Part shown: positions 24,418 through 33,344 of the stretch, in pieces | How positions within the stretch are numbered: position 1 is the stretch's first letter | How the letters are laid out: each line of letters starts with the position of its first letter | NCBI GenBank assembly: GCA_017395215.1 | Contig: JAFPVW010000112.1 | Location: 1 to 47,275, forward strand | Direction: 5' to 3' | DNA length: 47,275 nucleotides | Source of the DNA: Prevotella sp. | GTDB lineage: Bacteria > Bacteroidota > Bacteroidia > Bacteroidales > Bacteroidaceae | Program-made: the position numbers and the translations under genes | The notes under the pieces: generated by a model | Told to the model about the DNA's origin: nothing | Databases searched by the model: none | The model's input: the letters and a program-made list of their open reading frames with translations, nothing else

Positions 24418-26070
24418 TTACTCAACCGGCGCGAACACGAAGTCGTGGAGCGTGCAGAGCGACTTCTCCTTCACGTCAGACTTGAACAAGAAGAAGATGG
24501 CATACCTGTCGGCCAGCCTGCCCAGTTCGGGCATGTCAACGGTGAACTCTGTGGGCTGCTGAGGCATGTCGGCTTTCAGCTCGATGGTGCCCAACCGATG
24601 TCCGCCTTGCGATTTCCACGGACGGTCGAACATGATGTCGATGGTGCCGTCAACGCCCAGCGGCGTGAGGTTCATGCGCAACTGCATGTCCTTGCGACCT
24701 GCCGTAATCTTGAAGTTGAAGTACTTATAGCCTACGATGGAGCCGTCGGTGTTGTTCACGACGGGATTGGTGTTGTTGCGCAGGTCGTAGGGAGCGTCGA
24801 ACTTGTCGTCGGTGCCATAGCCTGAAGCCACGTAAGACCCGTAGAACGTATTGTTCGGCCACTCGTGGGTGGCAGGCTTCGGACCCGTGTACCAGCAGGC
24901 GATGCCCGCTGGGTAGCGCACAAGCGGGTTAAGACCTTCCAGCGCAAAGCCGCTGCTATTATATTCACCCTCAATGATCGTTACCTTTCCGCCTTTACCC
25001 TCTTGAACCATCACGTCGATGGGTGCCACCATCGCCTGGCGGGCATACTCGTTAGTACCTGTCTGACGGTGGTAGAAGACGTACCACTGGCCGTTGATCT
25101 CGCAGATAGAGCCGTGGGTATTACCGTCGGGGGTTGCCGATGCTATCGGGTTGAGCTTCTCGTCGATTTCACGGCCTCGGCCGTCGATGATGGTGCCGCC
25201 GTATGTCCAGGGGCCAAGCGGGTTGTCGCCATAGGCGTATGCCAGGGTATAGTTTGAGGTTGGCAGCCCGAACTCACCGTCCTCAGTGAAACGGCTGTAG
25301 ATGAATATGTACTTGTCCTTAATCTTACGGATGCTGGAAGCCTCGAAGAATCGGAAGCGGCCCGGCTGGTTGCGGCCGCTGACCATGTCCTCGACAATCT
25401 CGGTGCCGGGCTTCACGGTGGCCATCGTCGCGGGGTCCAGCTCGGCGGCATAGGAGCGCTCGAAGCCCCAGTAGCCGTAGACGCGGCCATCGTCATCGAC
25501 GAAGACGGCGGGGTCGAACTTCAGCACGCCGTCTGCCTTATTGGGGTCGTCGGTGCTCCAGTTGCACACCTCGAAAGGACCGTCGGGCCGGTCGCTCTTC
25601 GCTATCAGTCCGTTACGCAAGCCTGACTGGTCGTTGGGGAACAGGTAGTAGGTCTTCTTGCCGTTAGCATCGGCAACCATCGTCACGTCGGGTGCATAGA
25701 GCACGTCGGCAGTGCCGGCAGAGTCGAAGGGCTCGCCCTTGCCGTTCTTGTCGACCACGAGTATGACGCCGTCGTAGCGCCAGTTGTTCAGGCTGTCTAC
25801 CGATGCCGACCATACCACCTGGTCGCGCCCGCAATATTCGTTCACGAGGTTATCGTGCGAGCCATAGAGGTAGACGCGGTACTTGCCGGGCTGGTCGGGG
25901 TCTTCAAAGACATACGGTTCGCCGTCGGGTATGTGCTCCCAGAGAGGCATAAAGGGATTTCCAACTGTGATAATGTCTTTCTCGCCCGGCTTTTCAGTAT
26001 TGGTTGTGCAGGATGCTGCCAAAGCCGTGCAGCAGGCAGCTGCTAAAAGAACGGTCAAAGTATTATTCAT
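24418..26070 (-). CDS. GH43-like glycoside hydrolase lipoprotein
   Basis: 550 residues from ATG 26068-26070, chosen because the promoter -7 element lies at 26094-26102 inside the longer frame and because a lipobox LAASC follows at about residue 21. A five-bladed propeller with GH43 features is seen: EPYVFEDPDQPGKYRVYLYG (substrate Asp region), YAPDVTMV, KFDPAVFVDDDGRVYGYWG, FEASSIRKIKDKYIFIYSR (candidate acid Glu) and THGSICEINGQWYVFYHR. A C-terminal beta-sandwich of about 170 residues follows, with CBM6-like features. GH43 enzymes release arabinose, xylose or galactose from side chains. It is convergent with the mannan locus and may clip decorations, but it could also be independent. Exact specificity cannot be read. 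Confidence 0.82.
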   Translation of the reverse strand: MNNTLTVLLAAACCTALAASCTTNTEKPGEKDIITVGNPFMPLWEHIPDGEPYVFEDPDQPGKYRVYLYGSHDNLVNEYCGRDQVVWSASVDSLNNWRYDGVILVVDKNGKGEPFDSAGTADVLYAPDVTMVADANGKKTYYLFPNDQSGLRNGLIAKSDRPDGPFEVCNWSTDDPNKADGVLKFDPAVFVDDDGRVYGYWGFERSYAAELDPATMATVKPGTEIVEDMVSGRNQPGRFRFFEASSIRKIKDKYIFIYSRFTEDGEFGLPTSNYTLAYAYGDNPLGPWTYGGTIIDGRGREIDEKLNPIASATPDGNTHGSICEINGQWYVFYHRQTGTNEYARQAMVAPIDVMVQEGKGGKVTIIEGEYNSSGFALEGLNPLVRYPAGIACWYTGPKPATHEWPNNTFYGSYVASGYGTDDKFDAPYDLRNNTNPVVNNTDGSIVGYKYFNFKITAGRKDMQLRMNLTPLGVDGTIDIMFDRPWKSQGGHRLGTIELKADMPQQPTEFTVDMPELGRLADRYAIFFLFKSDVKEKSLCTLHDFVFAPVE

Positions 26071-26093
26071 AACGGAATTGTTGATTGGTGCGT

Positions 26094-26102
26094 GCAAAGT
26101 TA
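26094..26102 (-). promoter_or_regulatory. Promoter -7 element of the GH43 gene
   Basis: TAACTTTGC on the minus strand with TTG about 20 nt upstream; start codon 24 nt downstream. Confidence 0.7.
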
Positions 26103-26196
26103 CGAAAAAACAGGAAGCGGGACAAGGTTTTCATCCTTTTTTTTCAAAATCAAGAAATAATTCGCCCCGAAAGGCTGGTTTATCAGTTTTTATGCT

Positions 26197-26205
26197 TATC
26201 TTTGC
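26197..26205 (+). promoter_or_regulatory. Promoter -7 element of ettA
   Basis: TATCTTTGC, 29 nt before the ettA ATG. It is divergent from the GH43 promoter about 95 bp away. Confidence 0.7.
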
Positions 26206-26234
26206 CATTGAAATAGAAAAAACGCGAATAACGT

Positions 26235-27932
26235 ATGGCAACAGTTGACGACAAGAAAGTGATTTTCTCGATGGTCGGAGTGAGCAAGACCATCCAGCAG
26301 AACCAGAAGCAAGTGCTCAAGAACATCTACCTCAGTTTCTTCTACGGGGCTAAGATCGGCATCATCGGTCTGAACGGTGCCGGTAAGTCGACGCTGATGA
26401 AGATTATAGCCGGCCTCGACGACAAGTTTCAGGGCCAGGTGGTGTGGAGTCCCGGCTACACGGTGGGCTACCTGCCGCAGGACCCGCCACTCGACGAGAC
26501 GAAGACGGTGAAGGAGAACGTGATGGAGGGTGTGCAGCACGTGTACGACGCTCTGGCTGAGTACGACGACATCAACGTGAAGTTCGGACTGCCCGAATAT
26601 TATGAGGATGCCGACAAGATGGACAAGCTGATGAGCCGCCAGGCCGAACTGCAGGACATCATCGACGCTACCGACGCCTGGAACATGGACTCGAAGCTGG
26701 AGCGCGCCATGGCCGCACTGAACTGTCCGCCGGGCGACTGGCCCGTAACCAATCTCAGCGGCGGCGAGCGCCGCCGCGTGGCCCTCTGCCGCCTGCTGCT
26801 GCAGAAGCCCGACGTGCTGCTGCTCGACGAGCCTACGAACCACCTCGACGCCGAGAGCATCGACTGGCTCGAACAGCACCTGCAGCAGTATGAGGGCACG
26901 GTGATTGCCGTCACCCACGACCGCTACTTCCTCGACGACGTGGCCGAGTGGATTCTGGAACTCGACCGCGGCGAGGGCATCCCCTGGAAGGGCAACTACT
27001 CGAGCTGGCTCGAGCAGAAGTCGCAGCGGCTGGCCCTTGAGGAGAAGGTGGCCTCGAAGCGCCGCAAGACGCTGGAGCGCGAGCTCGAGTGGGTGCGCAT
27101 GGCCCCGAAGGCCCGCCACGCCAAGGGCAAGGCCCGTCTGAACTCGTATGAGTCGATGCTGAACGAGGAGCAGAAGCAGAAGGAGGAGAAGCTGGAGATT
27201 TTCATACCCAACGGTCCGCGCCTGGGCAACAAGGTCATCGAGGCCGAGCACGTGGCCAAGGCCTACGGCGAGAAGGTGCTGTTCAGCGACCTCAGCTTCA
27301 CGCTGCCGCCCAACGGCATCGTCGGCGTGATAGGTCCCAACGGTGCGGGCAAGACCACGCTCTTCCGCCTCATCATGGGCATGGAGCAGGCCGATGCCGG
27401 CACGTTCAGCGTGGGCGAGACCGTCCGGCTGAGCTATGTCGACCAGCAGCACAAGGACATCGACCCGCAGAAGACCGTCTATCAGGTGGTCAGTCAGGGC
27501 AACGAGACCATCCGCATGGGCGGCAAGGATGTCAACGTGCGTGCCTACCTGAGCCGCTTCAACTTCAGCGGTGCCGACCAGGAGAAGAAGTGCGGCGTGC
27601 TCTCGGGCGGTGAGCGCAACCGTCTGCATCTGGCCATCGCCCTGAAGCAGGAGGGCAACGTGCTGCTCCTCGACGAGCCTACCAACGACATCGATGTCAA
27701 TACGCTGCGCGCACTCGAGGAGGGCTTGGAGGCCTTCGCCGGCTGTGCCGTCGTCATAAGCCACGACCGCTGGTTCCTCGACCGCATCTGTACCCACGTC
27801 CTGGCCTTCGAGGGCGAGGGCAACGTCTTCTACTTCGAGGGCAACTACTCGGAATATGAAGTGAACAAGGCCCAGCGCTTAGGACTGGAAGAGCCGAAAC
27901 GCATTCGTTACCGTAAACTGATGGAAGAATGA
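26235..27932 (+). CDS. ettA: Energy-dependent translational throttle protein EttA (ABC-F)
   Basis: 565 residues, two ABC ATPase domains and no membrane segment. First domain: Walker A GLNGAGKST, signature LSGGERRRVAL, Walker B LLLDEPTNHLD. Second domain: GPNGAGKTT, LSGGERNRLHL, LLLDEPTNDID. The linker has the ABC-F coiled-coil make-up (EWVRMAPKARHAKGKARLN). EttA binds the ribosomal E site and gates early elongation according to the ATP/ADP ratio. The length and the SKTIQQNQKQVLKNIYLSFF start match the EttA group rather than the antibiotic-resistance ABC-F proteins. The ATG of the epimerase overlaps its TGA by one base (ATGA, 27929-27932). Confidence 0.95.
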   Translation: MATVDDKKVIFSMVGVSKTIQQNQKQVLKNIYLSFFYGAKIGIIGLNGAGKSTLMKIIAGLDDKFQGQVVWSPGYTVGYLPQDPPLDETKTVKENVMEGVQHVYDALAEYDDINVKFGLPEYYEDADKMDKLMSRQAELQDIIDATDAWNMDSKLERAMAALNCPPGDWPVTNLSGGERRRVALCRLLLQKPDVLLLDEPTNHLDAESIDWLEQHLQQYEGTVIAVTHDRYFLDDVAEWILELDRGEGIPWKGNYSSWLEQKSQRLALEEKVASKRRKTLERELEWVRMAPKARHAKGKARLNSYESMLNEEQKQKEEKLEIFIPNGPRLGNKVIEAEHVAKAYGEKVLFSDLSFTLPPNGIVGVIGPNGAGKTTLFRLIMGMEQADAGTFSVGETVRLSYVDQQHKDIDPQKTVYQVVSQGNETIRMGGKDVNVRAYLSRFNFSGADQEKKCGVLSGGERNRLHLAIALKQEGNVLLLDEPTNDIDVNTLRALEEGLEAFAGCAVVISHDRWFLDRICTHVLAFEGEGNVFYFEGNYSEYEVNKAQRLGLEEPKRIRYRKLMEE

Positions 27933-29083
27933 AGAAGATATGTATAGTCGTCGGGGCACGGCCCAACTTTGTGAAGGTGGCCCCGCTGATACGTGCCATC
28001 CAGAAGAGTGAGGGGGCAGCGTATGAACTGGTCTATGCCGGGCGCGACGATGACCCGACGCTGGAGTCGTCGCTGTTTGACGACCTCCAGATGCCACGGC
28101 CTGACGTCTTTCTGGGCGTCGTCAGCCAGAGTCTGAACGAGATAACGGCACAGGTGATGGGTGCCTTCGACCGCTACTTGGACGAGCATCCCGCCGACGT
28201 GGTCATTGTGGTCGACGACCTGGCCTCGACGATGGCCGCCGCCATCACCGCCAAGAAGCGGGGCGTCAGGCTGGCCCACCTCGTGGCCGGCACGCGCTCG
28301 TTCGACATCTCGATGCCGAAGGAGGTGAACCGGCTGGTCATCGACGCCCTGTCAGACTATCTGTTCACGGCGGGCGTCAAGACCACCAGCGTGGCCACCC
28401 GCGAGCAGCAGTCGGAAACGTCGCAGACTTATATGGTGGGCAACATCCTGATGGACTCGCTGCGCTACAACCTGCCCCGCTTCCGCCGCCCCGACATCGG
28501 CATCGAGGAGGGCCGCTACATCGTGCTGACGCTCAACCGCCGTGCCCTGCTCAGCAACGAGGCCAGTCTCCGGCAGATGCTCCAGACAATGGCCGAGGCT
28601 GCCGCCGGCGTACCCATCATCGCCCCGCTGCGCGACAGCGCCCTCAACACTGTCAGCCGTCTACTCCCCTCCCCACCATCCTCCCTTCTTTGCAAGCAAA
28701 GCGAGCAAGCTCGAGCGCACCCGTCACCCTTCACCCTTCACCCTTCACCCTCCACCCTTCCCCCATCCCCCATCGCCCTTCACCCATCCCTCCCCTACTT
28801 GGAGTTCGGCTGGCTCACCGCCCACGCCCTCGGCATTATCACCGACTCAGGCAACGTAGCCGAGGAGGCGACGTTCAACGGTGTGCCCTGCATCACGCTG
28901 AACGACTATACCGAGCACCAGGAGACCGTCACCGTGGGCACGAACGTGCTCGTCGGCGGCGACCCGGAGAAGCTGCGCACGGCCCTGGCCGATATGGTTG
29001 GCGGCAACTGGAAGAAGTGCGCCCTGCCCGACCGCTGGGACGGTCGCACGGCCGAGCGTATCGTCAGCATCTTATTCGAGTGA
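27929..29083 (+). CDS. wecB: UDP-N-acetylglucosamine 2-epimerase (WecB-like) with an in-frame low-complexity insertion
   Basis: 384 residues. Family motifs: start KKICIVVGARPNFVKVAPLI, VVIVVDDLAS, RLAHLVAGTRSFD, NRLVIDALSDYLFT, NILMDSL, IITDSGNVAEEATFNGVPCI and TEHQETVTVGTNVLVG. The enzyme converts UDP-GlcNAc to UDP-ManNAc for capsule or surface glycan synthesis. Residues about 245-289 (LLPSPPSSLL... THLHPSP-like stretch) replace the short loop between the SALNTVSR helix and LEFGWLTAHALG. They are encoded by a GC-hairpin segment plus CACCCTT heptamers, so this is a DNA repeat read as protein. Flanking motifs and frame are intact. It shares a stop/start overlap with ettA, which suggests translational coupling although the functions differ. 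Confidence 0.88.
   Translation: MKKICIVVGARPNFVKVAPLIRAIQKSEGAAYELVYAGRDDDPTLESSLFDDLQMPRPDVFLGVVSQSLNEITAQVMGAFDRYLDEHPADVVIVVDDLASTMAAAITAKKRGVRLAHLVAGTRSFDISMPKEVNRLVIDALSDYLFTAGVKTTSVATREQQSETSQTYMVGNILMDSLRYNLPRFRRPDIGIEEGRYIVLTLNRRALLSNEASLRQMLQTMAEAAAGVPIIAPLRDSALNTVSRLLPSPPSSLLCKQSEQARAHPSPFTLHPSPSTLPPSPIALHPSLPYLEFGWLTAHALGIITDSGNVAEEATFNGVPCITLNDYTEHQETVTVGTNVLVGGDPEKLRTALADMVGGNWKKCALPDRWDGRTAERIVSILFE
28680..28795 (+). repeat. Compound repeat insertion in the epimerase gene
   Basis: Two small hairpins (TTTGC-AA-GCAAA at 28688-28699 and GAGC-AA-GCTC about 28702-28711) are followed by heptamers CACCCTT at 28724, 28731, 28738, CACCCTC at 28745 and CACCCTT at 28752, then a C-rich tail. 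In this orientation the heptamers have no stop codon, whereas the opposite orientation gives TGA. Confidence 0.9.
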
Positions 29084-29091
29084 GAAATACT

Positions 29092-29179
29092 GCCTCGCAG
29101 CTACCCGGCGGGTAGAGGGCCTGTACCCGCCGGGTAGAGACGCTCTACCCGGCGGGTAGCGACGAGGGTGCTGCGAGGC
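29092..29179. repeat. Nested palindromic repeat cluster
   Basis: Three near-palindromes, CTACCCGGCGGGTAG (29101-29115), TACCCGCCGGGTAG (29124-29137) and CTACCCGGCGGGTAG (29145-29159), lie inside an outer 10-bp inverted repeat, GCCTCGCAGC (29092-29101) and GCTGCGAGGC (29170-29179). The middle copy is the reverse complement of the others. It follows the epimerase stop by 8 bp. Confidence 0.95.
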
Positions 29180-29194
29180 TGGAAACAGAGACTG

Positions 29195-29235
29195 AAAGTG
29201 CGCCTCTTCCTGTTGCGGAAGGGGCGCACTTTTTA
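29195..29235. terminator. Bidirectional terminator between epimerase and rubrerythrin
   Basis: AAAGTGCGCC (29195-29204) pairs with GGCGCACTTT (29223-29232), with an inner CTTCC/GGAAG extension. T-run on the plus strand and A/T-rich flank on the minus strand serve both convergent genes. Confidence 0.85.
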
Positions 29236-29260
29236 CGCGAGTGATGCGAAGGCTGAGGGC

Positions 29261-29803
29261 TTAGTAGTTCTCGGCCTTCACCTGGAAGTACGACTGCGGA
29301 TGGTTGCAGACGGGGCACTCCTCGGGAGCCTTCTTGCCAACGACGATGTGCCCGCAGTTGGAGCACTGCCAGATGACGTCGCCGTCCTTTGAGAAAACGC
29401 GCTCCTTGCGGATGTTGTCCAGCAGCTTGCGGTAGCGCTCCTCATGGGCCCTCTCAATGGCAGCCACGCCCTCAAACTTCTCGGCAATCTCGTCGAAGCC
29501 CTCCTCGCGGGCCTCGCGGGCCATGCGGGCATACATGTCGGTCCACTCGAAGTTCTCGCCGCCGGCGGCAGCCTCAAGGTTCTCAGGGGTCGACTTGATG
29601 GCGCCGCCCTCCAGAAGCTTGAACCACATCTTGGCGTGCTCCTTCTCGTTGGCAGCCGTTTCCTCGAAGATGGCGGCTATCTGCACGTAGCCGTCCTTCT
29701 TGGCCTTCGATGCCCAGTAGGTGTACTTGTTGCGGGCCATTGACTCACCTGCAAATGCTTCCTGCAGGTTTTTCTCAGTTTTCGTTCCTTTCAGTTCTTT
29801 CAT
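29261..29803 (-). CDS. rbr: Rubrerythrin
   Basis: 180 residues. The N-terminal ferritin-like diiron domain has the expected Glu/His ligands in four helices ([64 protein letters not shown]). A C-terminal rubredoxin-like domain has CSNCG and CPVC pairs. The protein reduces hydrogen peroxide with electrons from rubredoxin/NADH systems and protects anaerobes from oxygen. It lies 75 bp after the asparaginase gene on the same strand, behind a degenerate CCCATA repeat stretch. Confidence 0.97.
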   Translation of the reverse strand: MKELKGTKTEKNLQEAFAGESMARNKYTYWASKAKKDGYVQIAAIFEETAANEKEHAKMWFKLLEGGAIKSTPENLEAAAGGENFEWTDMYARMAREAREEGFDEIAEKFEGVAAIERAHEERYRKLLDNIRKERVFSKDGDVIWQCSNCGHIVVGKKAPEECPVCNHPQSYFQVKAENY

Positions 29804-29821
29804 AAAGCGTTTGTTTTTTGG

Positions 29822-29878
29822 GGGTTATTATTATGGGGATTATGGGCTATGTGGGCAATATGGGATATATATGGGGAA
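29822..29878 (-). repeat. Degenerate CCCATA tandem stretch
   Basis: On the minus strand the 75-bp gap between asparaginase and rubrerythrin is mostly CCCATA-like steps (CCCATATATAT, CCCATATTG, CCCACATAG, CCCATAATC, CCCATAATAAT) ending in CCCCC. It may hold the rubrerythrin promoter, but I see no clear -7 element. Confidence 0.7.
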
Positions 29879-30913
29879 TCAGGGAAGCGTTATTTCGCCA
29901 CGGATGCTCTGCTCCATATAGTGGCGCACCTCGTCGGGGTCGTCGCAGCGGCTTTGTAGGAACATCAGCTTGGTGACGGCAGCCTCGACCGTTGAGTCGC
30001 GACCGCTGATGACGCCGGCCTCCTGCAGATGGTAGCCGCAGCCATAGCGCCCCATCTCGACGGCGCCCTGCATGCACTGGCTGATGTTGACGATGACCTT
30101 GCCCGCGCGCGTGCCTTCTCTTAATGCACTGAGCAGCCACGGGCTCTGCGGGGCATTGCCGCTGCCGAAGGTGCGCATGACGATGGCCTTCAGGTTCGGG
30201 GTGTGTATGATATGACGGATCAGGTCTTCGCGGATGCCCGGGAACAGCGAGAAGATGATCACGTTGTTGTCAAGGCGGAAGTGGGGCGTCATGGGCTTCT
30301 CCCAGTCGGGGCGCAGCATGCGGTCCCGGTGGAAACTGATGTTGACGCCCGCCTCGGCCAGGTGCGGATAGTTGAACGACTCGAAGGCATTGAACTCCTC
30401 GGCGCTCTGCTTCGTGGTGCGGTTGCCGCGCAGCAGCCGGGCGTTGAAGTAGATGCCCACCTCGGGCACGACGGCCCGCCCGTCGGCATCCTTGGCCGCC
30501 GCCATCTCAATCGACGTGATGAGGTTCTCCTTGCCGTCGGTACGCAGCTGTCCGATGGGCAGTTGCGACCCGGTGAAGATGACGGGCTTCGTCAGGTTCT
30601 CCAGCATATAGCTCAGGGCCGATGCCGTGTAGGCCATCGTGTCGGTGCCGTGCAGCACGACGAAGCCGTCGTACTGGTCGTAGTGGTCGGCTATGGTGTG
30701 GCTGAGGTCGGTCCACCGCTGCGGCGACATGTCGCTTGAGTCGATGGGCGGCTGGAACTGGTAGGTGTCTATCAGCGTGTCAAACTGCTTCAGTTCGGGC
30801 ACGCTGCTGAGCAGGTGCTCGAAGTCGAACGGCTCCAGTGCTCCCGTTGCCGGGTTGCGGTTCATGCCGATGGTGCCGCCAGTGTAGATGAGCAGGACCT
30901 TACTTTTCATCAT
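29879..30913 (-). CDS. ansA: Type I (cytoplasmic) L-asparaginase
   Basis: 344 residues with both asparaginase signatures: YTGGTIGM (catalytic Thr, about 12-18) and LHGTDTMAYTA (second Thr-Lys-Asp set, about 87-97). Lack of a signal peptide and the length fit the cytoplasmic type I enzyme, which hydrolyses asparagine to aspartate and ammonia. Its ATG overlaps or abuts the stop of the MscS-type gene upstream (1 nt gap), so the two are co-transcribed from the promoter at 33270-33278. Confidence 0.95.
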   Translation of the reverse strand: MMKSKVLLIYTGGTIGMNRNPATGALEPFDFEHLLSSVPELKQFDTLIDTYQFQPPIDSSDMSPQRWTDLSHTIADHYDQYDGFVVLHGTDTMAYTASALSYMLENLTKPVIFTGSQLPIGQLRTDGKENLITSIEMAAAKDADGRAVVPEVGIYFNARLLRGNRTTKQSAEEFNAFESFNYPHLAEAGVNISFHRDRMLRPDWEKPMTPHFRLDNNVIIFSLFPGIREDLIRHIIHTPNLKAIVMRTFGSGNAPQSPWLLSALREGTRAGKVIVNISQCMQGAVEMGRYGCGYHLQEAGVISGRDSTVEAAVTKLMFLQSRCDDPDEVRHYMEQSIRGEITLP

Positions 30914-30914
30914 C

Positions 30915-33251
30915 TTACTGCTTTATATGTATGTCGCGCTGCGGGAAGGGTATCTCGATGCCGTTCTTGGCAAGGGTGTCGTAGACGCACTTCAGGACGT
31001 CGCTGACGACGTACGACCGCTTCGGGGCGTCGGCCCAGACGAAGAGATTGAAGTCGACGCTGGAGTCGTTCATCTGCGAGACGACCGACTTGACCTGCTT
31101 CTCGGGGTCCATCCAGGGGTGGTGGAGCTGGTTGACGGCCTCCTCGACCACCTGCGACACCTGCTTGAGGTTCGAGCCGTAGGCCACGCCGAAGGGCACA
31201 ACGGCCAGCACGTAGCCGTGGTTCTTGGTCAGGTTCTTATAGTTCTTGGTGAACAGCTGTGAGTTCTGGAAGGTGATGACCTCGCCGTAGAGCGACTCGA
31301 CGACGGTCGATGTGTAGCTGATGCTGGCCACGCGGCCCATGGTGCCGTCGACCTCGATCCAGTCGCCCACCTTCACGCGCCCGGCCATGAGCGAGGCACC
31401 GTAGTAGATGTTCTCAATGATGTCCTTCGAGGCGAAACCGATACCCGTCGACAGTCCGCCCGAGATGGCGACGAGCCAGGCGACGCTGATGTCGAGGATG
31501 CTGAGCGAGATGAGCAGCCAGAGTCCCCAGACGACGACCTGTATGACGTTGCGCCCCATGACCTCGCGGCTCTGGGCCGTGGTGGGGTCCTGCTGTTGGT
31601 AGTGCAGCCGCAGCAGGGCGAGGATTGTGGCACTGATGTAACGGAACAAGAACCACAGGCAGACGACCATTGACAGCTTGAGGATGCTGACCTTCAGCTT
31701 GGGCAGATTGACGAAGTCGCGCTGGAAGAGCTGCATGCAGAGGTCGCTGAGATTGAAGACACCGGCTGCCCAGTAGATGCTGAGCATCACCGAGAACACG
31801 GCCATGACGGGCAGCAGCACGGTGTAGAGCAGACGGTAGAGCCAGCTGCTGGTGATGGGGGCGTCCTCCAGCCCGTGGCGGCTGCCGTAGAGATGGACGT
31901 ACTGGCTGACGCAGGTGATGGTGAGTATGCACGTCAGCTGCATGACCCACCAGATGAGCAGCTGCACGCTGAGCAGCGTGTAGCCCGTCCAGCTGAGCAC
32001 GACCGAGACCAGGAAGACGGTCAGCGAGATGTAGGTGTAGAACATGTCGGAGCGCGGCACGTTCCGACGCAGGCGGCGGATGACGCTCCACTGCCACAGC
32101 GTGCATGCCAGCAGTACGGGCGGGAAGACGAGGTTCACCACCTCGCCGGGAATGAGCACGATGCGGAAGGAGATGACGACGAAGCCGATGACCACCAACG
32201 GAGCATAGATGCGGAAGGCACTGCGTATCTGGTCGCCGCTGACGCGCAGCAGCAGCGAGATGAGGATGACGCCCAGGAGCCAGGCATACTCGATGAGCAG
32301 GTCGCTGGCCATGATGAAGAAGTTCTGCTCGAGCGTGGCACGCAGTATGCCCATGATGAGGGCAAAGGTGACGGTGGTGGTAGCCAGGATGATGCAGGTG
32401 CGCTTCCTGAGGAACTCGGGGGTGTGGAACTTGCGCGGCAGCAGAAACCGGAACGCCAGCAGGTTGAGCACCACGGCAATGCAGAAGTAGACGGCAATGA
32501 CGATGAACAGTCCGAAGATGACGCTGGTGTCCCACTGCGACCCGCGCTCGTCGGTGCCGTACTTGTCGGCAATGGTCTCGCGGGTGTGCCGCAGGTTCCG
32601 CTGCAGACTGCTCAGAATCGAGAAGTAGTTCTGACCGCCGTTGCTGAAGATGCTGGTCTGTATCTCGTTGTAGCGCCTGTTGGCATAGTCGTTGAGGTAC
32701 TTCAGCCGGCTCTCGGTAACCTCGTAGTACTGTATGTAGTCGGCTATCTGCTCGCGGTTCTCGGTCAGCGTGTTGCGGATGTTGGTGGCCAGCGTCAGAC
32801 AGACGTTGCGGTTCACGCGACCACGGTCGCTGAGCATGTTGGCGTGCATGGACTTCAGGCTGCTCACCAGACTGTCGTACTTGGCAATGTCGGCATCGGT
32901 AGTGGTCAGCAGGTCGAGGAAGGGCAGCTGCGAGCGGCGGAACTCGTTGTAGAGCTCGGTGGCCTGGTGGCAGGCGTAGGTCATGTCGAAGACGTAGTTC
33001 TGATTCTGCGAATAGAGCATCAGGGCGTTCTGCCCCGACTGTTTCATCGTCTCCATCAGCCGGCCGAAGATTTGCTCGTTCTGCTGCTTGCGCTCGGCAT
33101 TCTTGGTACTCAGGTCGAGGTGGCTCTGGGTCAGTTCCTGGCGCAGTATCTCAAGCGTCTGTTCGAGGTCGCGCTCCTTCAGCACGGCCTGAGCATCAAC
33201 CAGTGCCAACACCAGCGTCGTCAGTATGATTATCAGTCTCTTCATTGTCAT
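30915..33251 (-). CDS. Large MscS-family mechanosensitive channel
   Basis: 778 residues; ATG 33251 and ATG 33245 (MKRLIIILTTLVLAL signal) are both possible. A periplasmic helical region rich in coiled-coil (about 20-220) is followed by about 10 hydrophobic segments (about 235-560) and then the MscS core: pore helix and beta domain (GGLSTGIGFASKDIIENIYY, VKVGDWIEVDGTMGRVASIS, ITFQNSQLF) and a C-terminal alpha/beta domain. Long MscS proteins with periplasmic sensor regions resemble MscK or YbiO/YjeP types. They release solutes during osmotic downshock. Promoter at 33270-33278. Confidence 0.92.
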   Translation of the reverse strand: MTMKRLIIILTTLVLALVDAQAVLKERDLEQTLEILRQELTQSHLDLSTKNAERKQQNEQIFGRLMETMKQSGQNALMLYSQNQNYVFDMTYACHQATELYNEFRRSQLPFLDLLTTTDADIAKYDSLVSSLKSMHANMLSDRGRVNRNVCLTLATNIRNTLTENREQIADYIQYYEVTESRLKYLNDYANRRYNEIQTSIFSNGGQNYFSILSSLQRNLRHTRETIADKYGTDERGSQWDTSVIFGLFIVIAVYFCIAVVLNLLAFRFLLPRKFHTPEFLRKRTCIILATTTVTFALIMGILRATLEQNFFIMASDLLIEYAWLLGVILISLLLRVSGDQIRSAFRIYAPLVVIGFVVISFRIVLIPGEVVNLVFPPVLLACTLWQWSVIRRLRRNVPRSDMFYTYISLTVFLVSVVLSWTGYTLLSVQLLIWWVMQLTCILTITCVSQYVHLYGSRHGLEDAPITSSWLYRLLYTVLLPVMAVFSVMLSIYWAAGVFNLSDLCMQLFQRDFVNLPKLKVSILKLSMVVCLWFLFRYISATILALLRLHYQQQDPTTAQSREVMGRNVIQVVVWGLWLLISLSILDISVAWLVAISGGLSTGIGFASKDIIENIYYGASLMAGRVKVGDWIEVDGTMGRVASISYTSTVVESLYGEVITFQNSQLFTKNYKNLTKNHGYVLAVVPFGVAYGSNLKQVSQVVEEAVNQLHHPWMDPEKQVKSVVSQMNDSSVDFNLFVWADAPKRSYVVSDVLKCVYDTLAKNGIEIPFPQRDIHIKQ

Positions 33252-33269
33252 CTTTTGCTATATGTAGGC

Positions 33270-33278
33270 GCAAAGGTA
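33270..33278 (-). promoter_or_regulatory. Promoter -7 element of the MscS-asparaginase unit
   Basis: TACCTTTGC on the minus strand, 19 nt before ATG 33251. Divergent from the kinase promoter 54 bp away. Confidence 0.7.
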
Positions 33279-33331
33279 AATAAAAAAGCAAAAATATCAA
33301 AGCAAAATGCCGTTTTTTAATTTTATTTGTT

Positions 33332-33339
33332 TACTTTTG
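33332..33339 (+). promoter_or_regulatory. Promoter -7 element of the BadF-type kinase gene
   Basis: TACTTTTG ends only 5 nt before ATG 33345. With transcription usually starting about 5-7 nt after this element, the mRNA would be leaderless or nearly so. Confidence 0.6.
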
Positions 33340-33344
33340 TCCCC

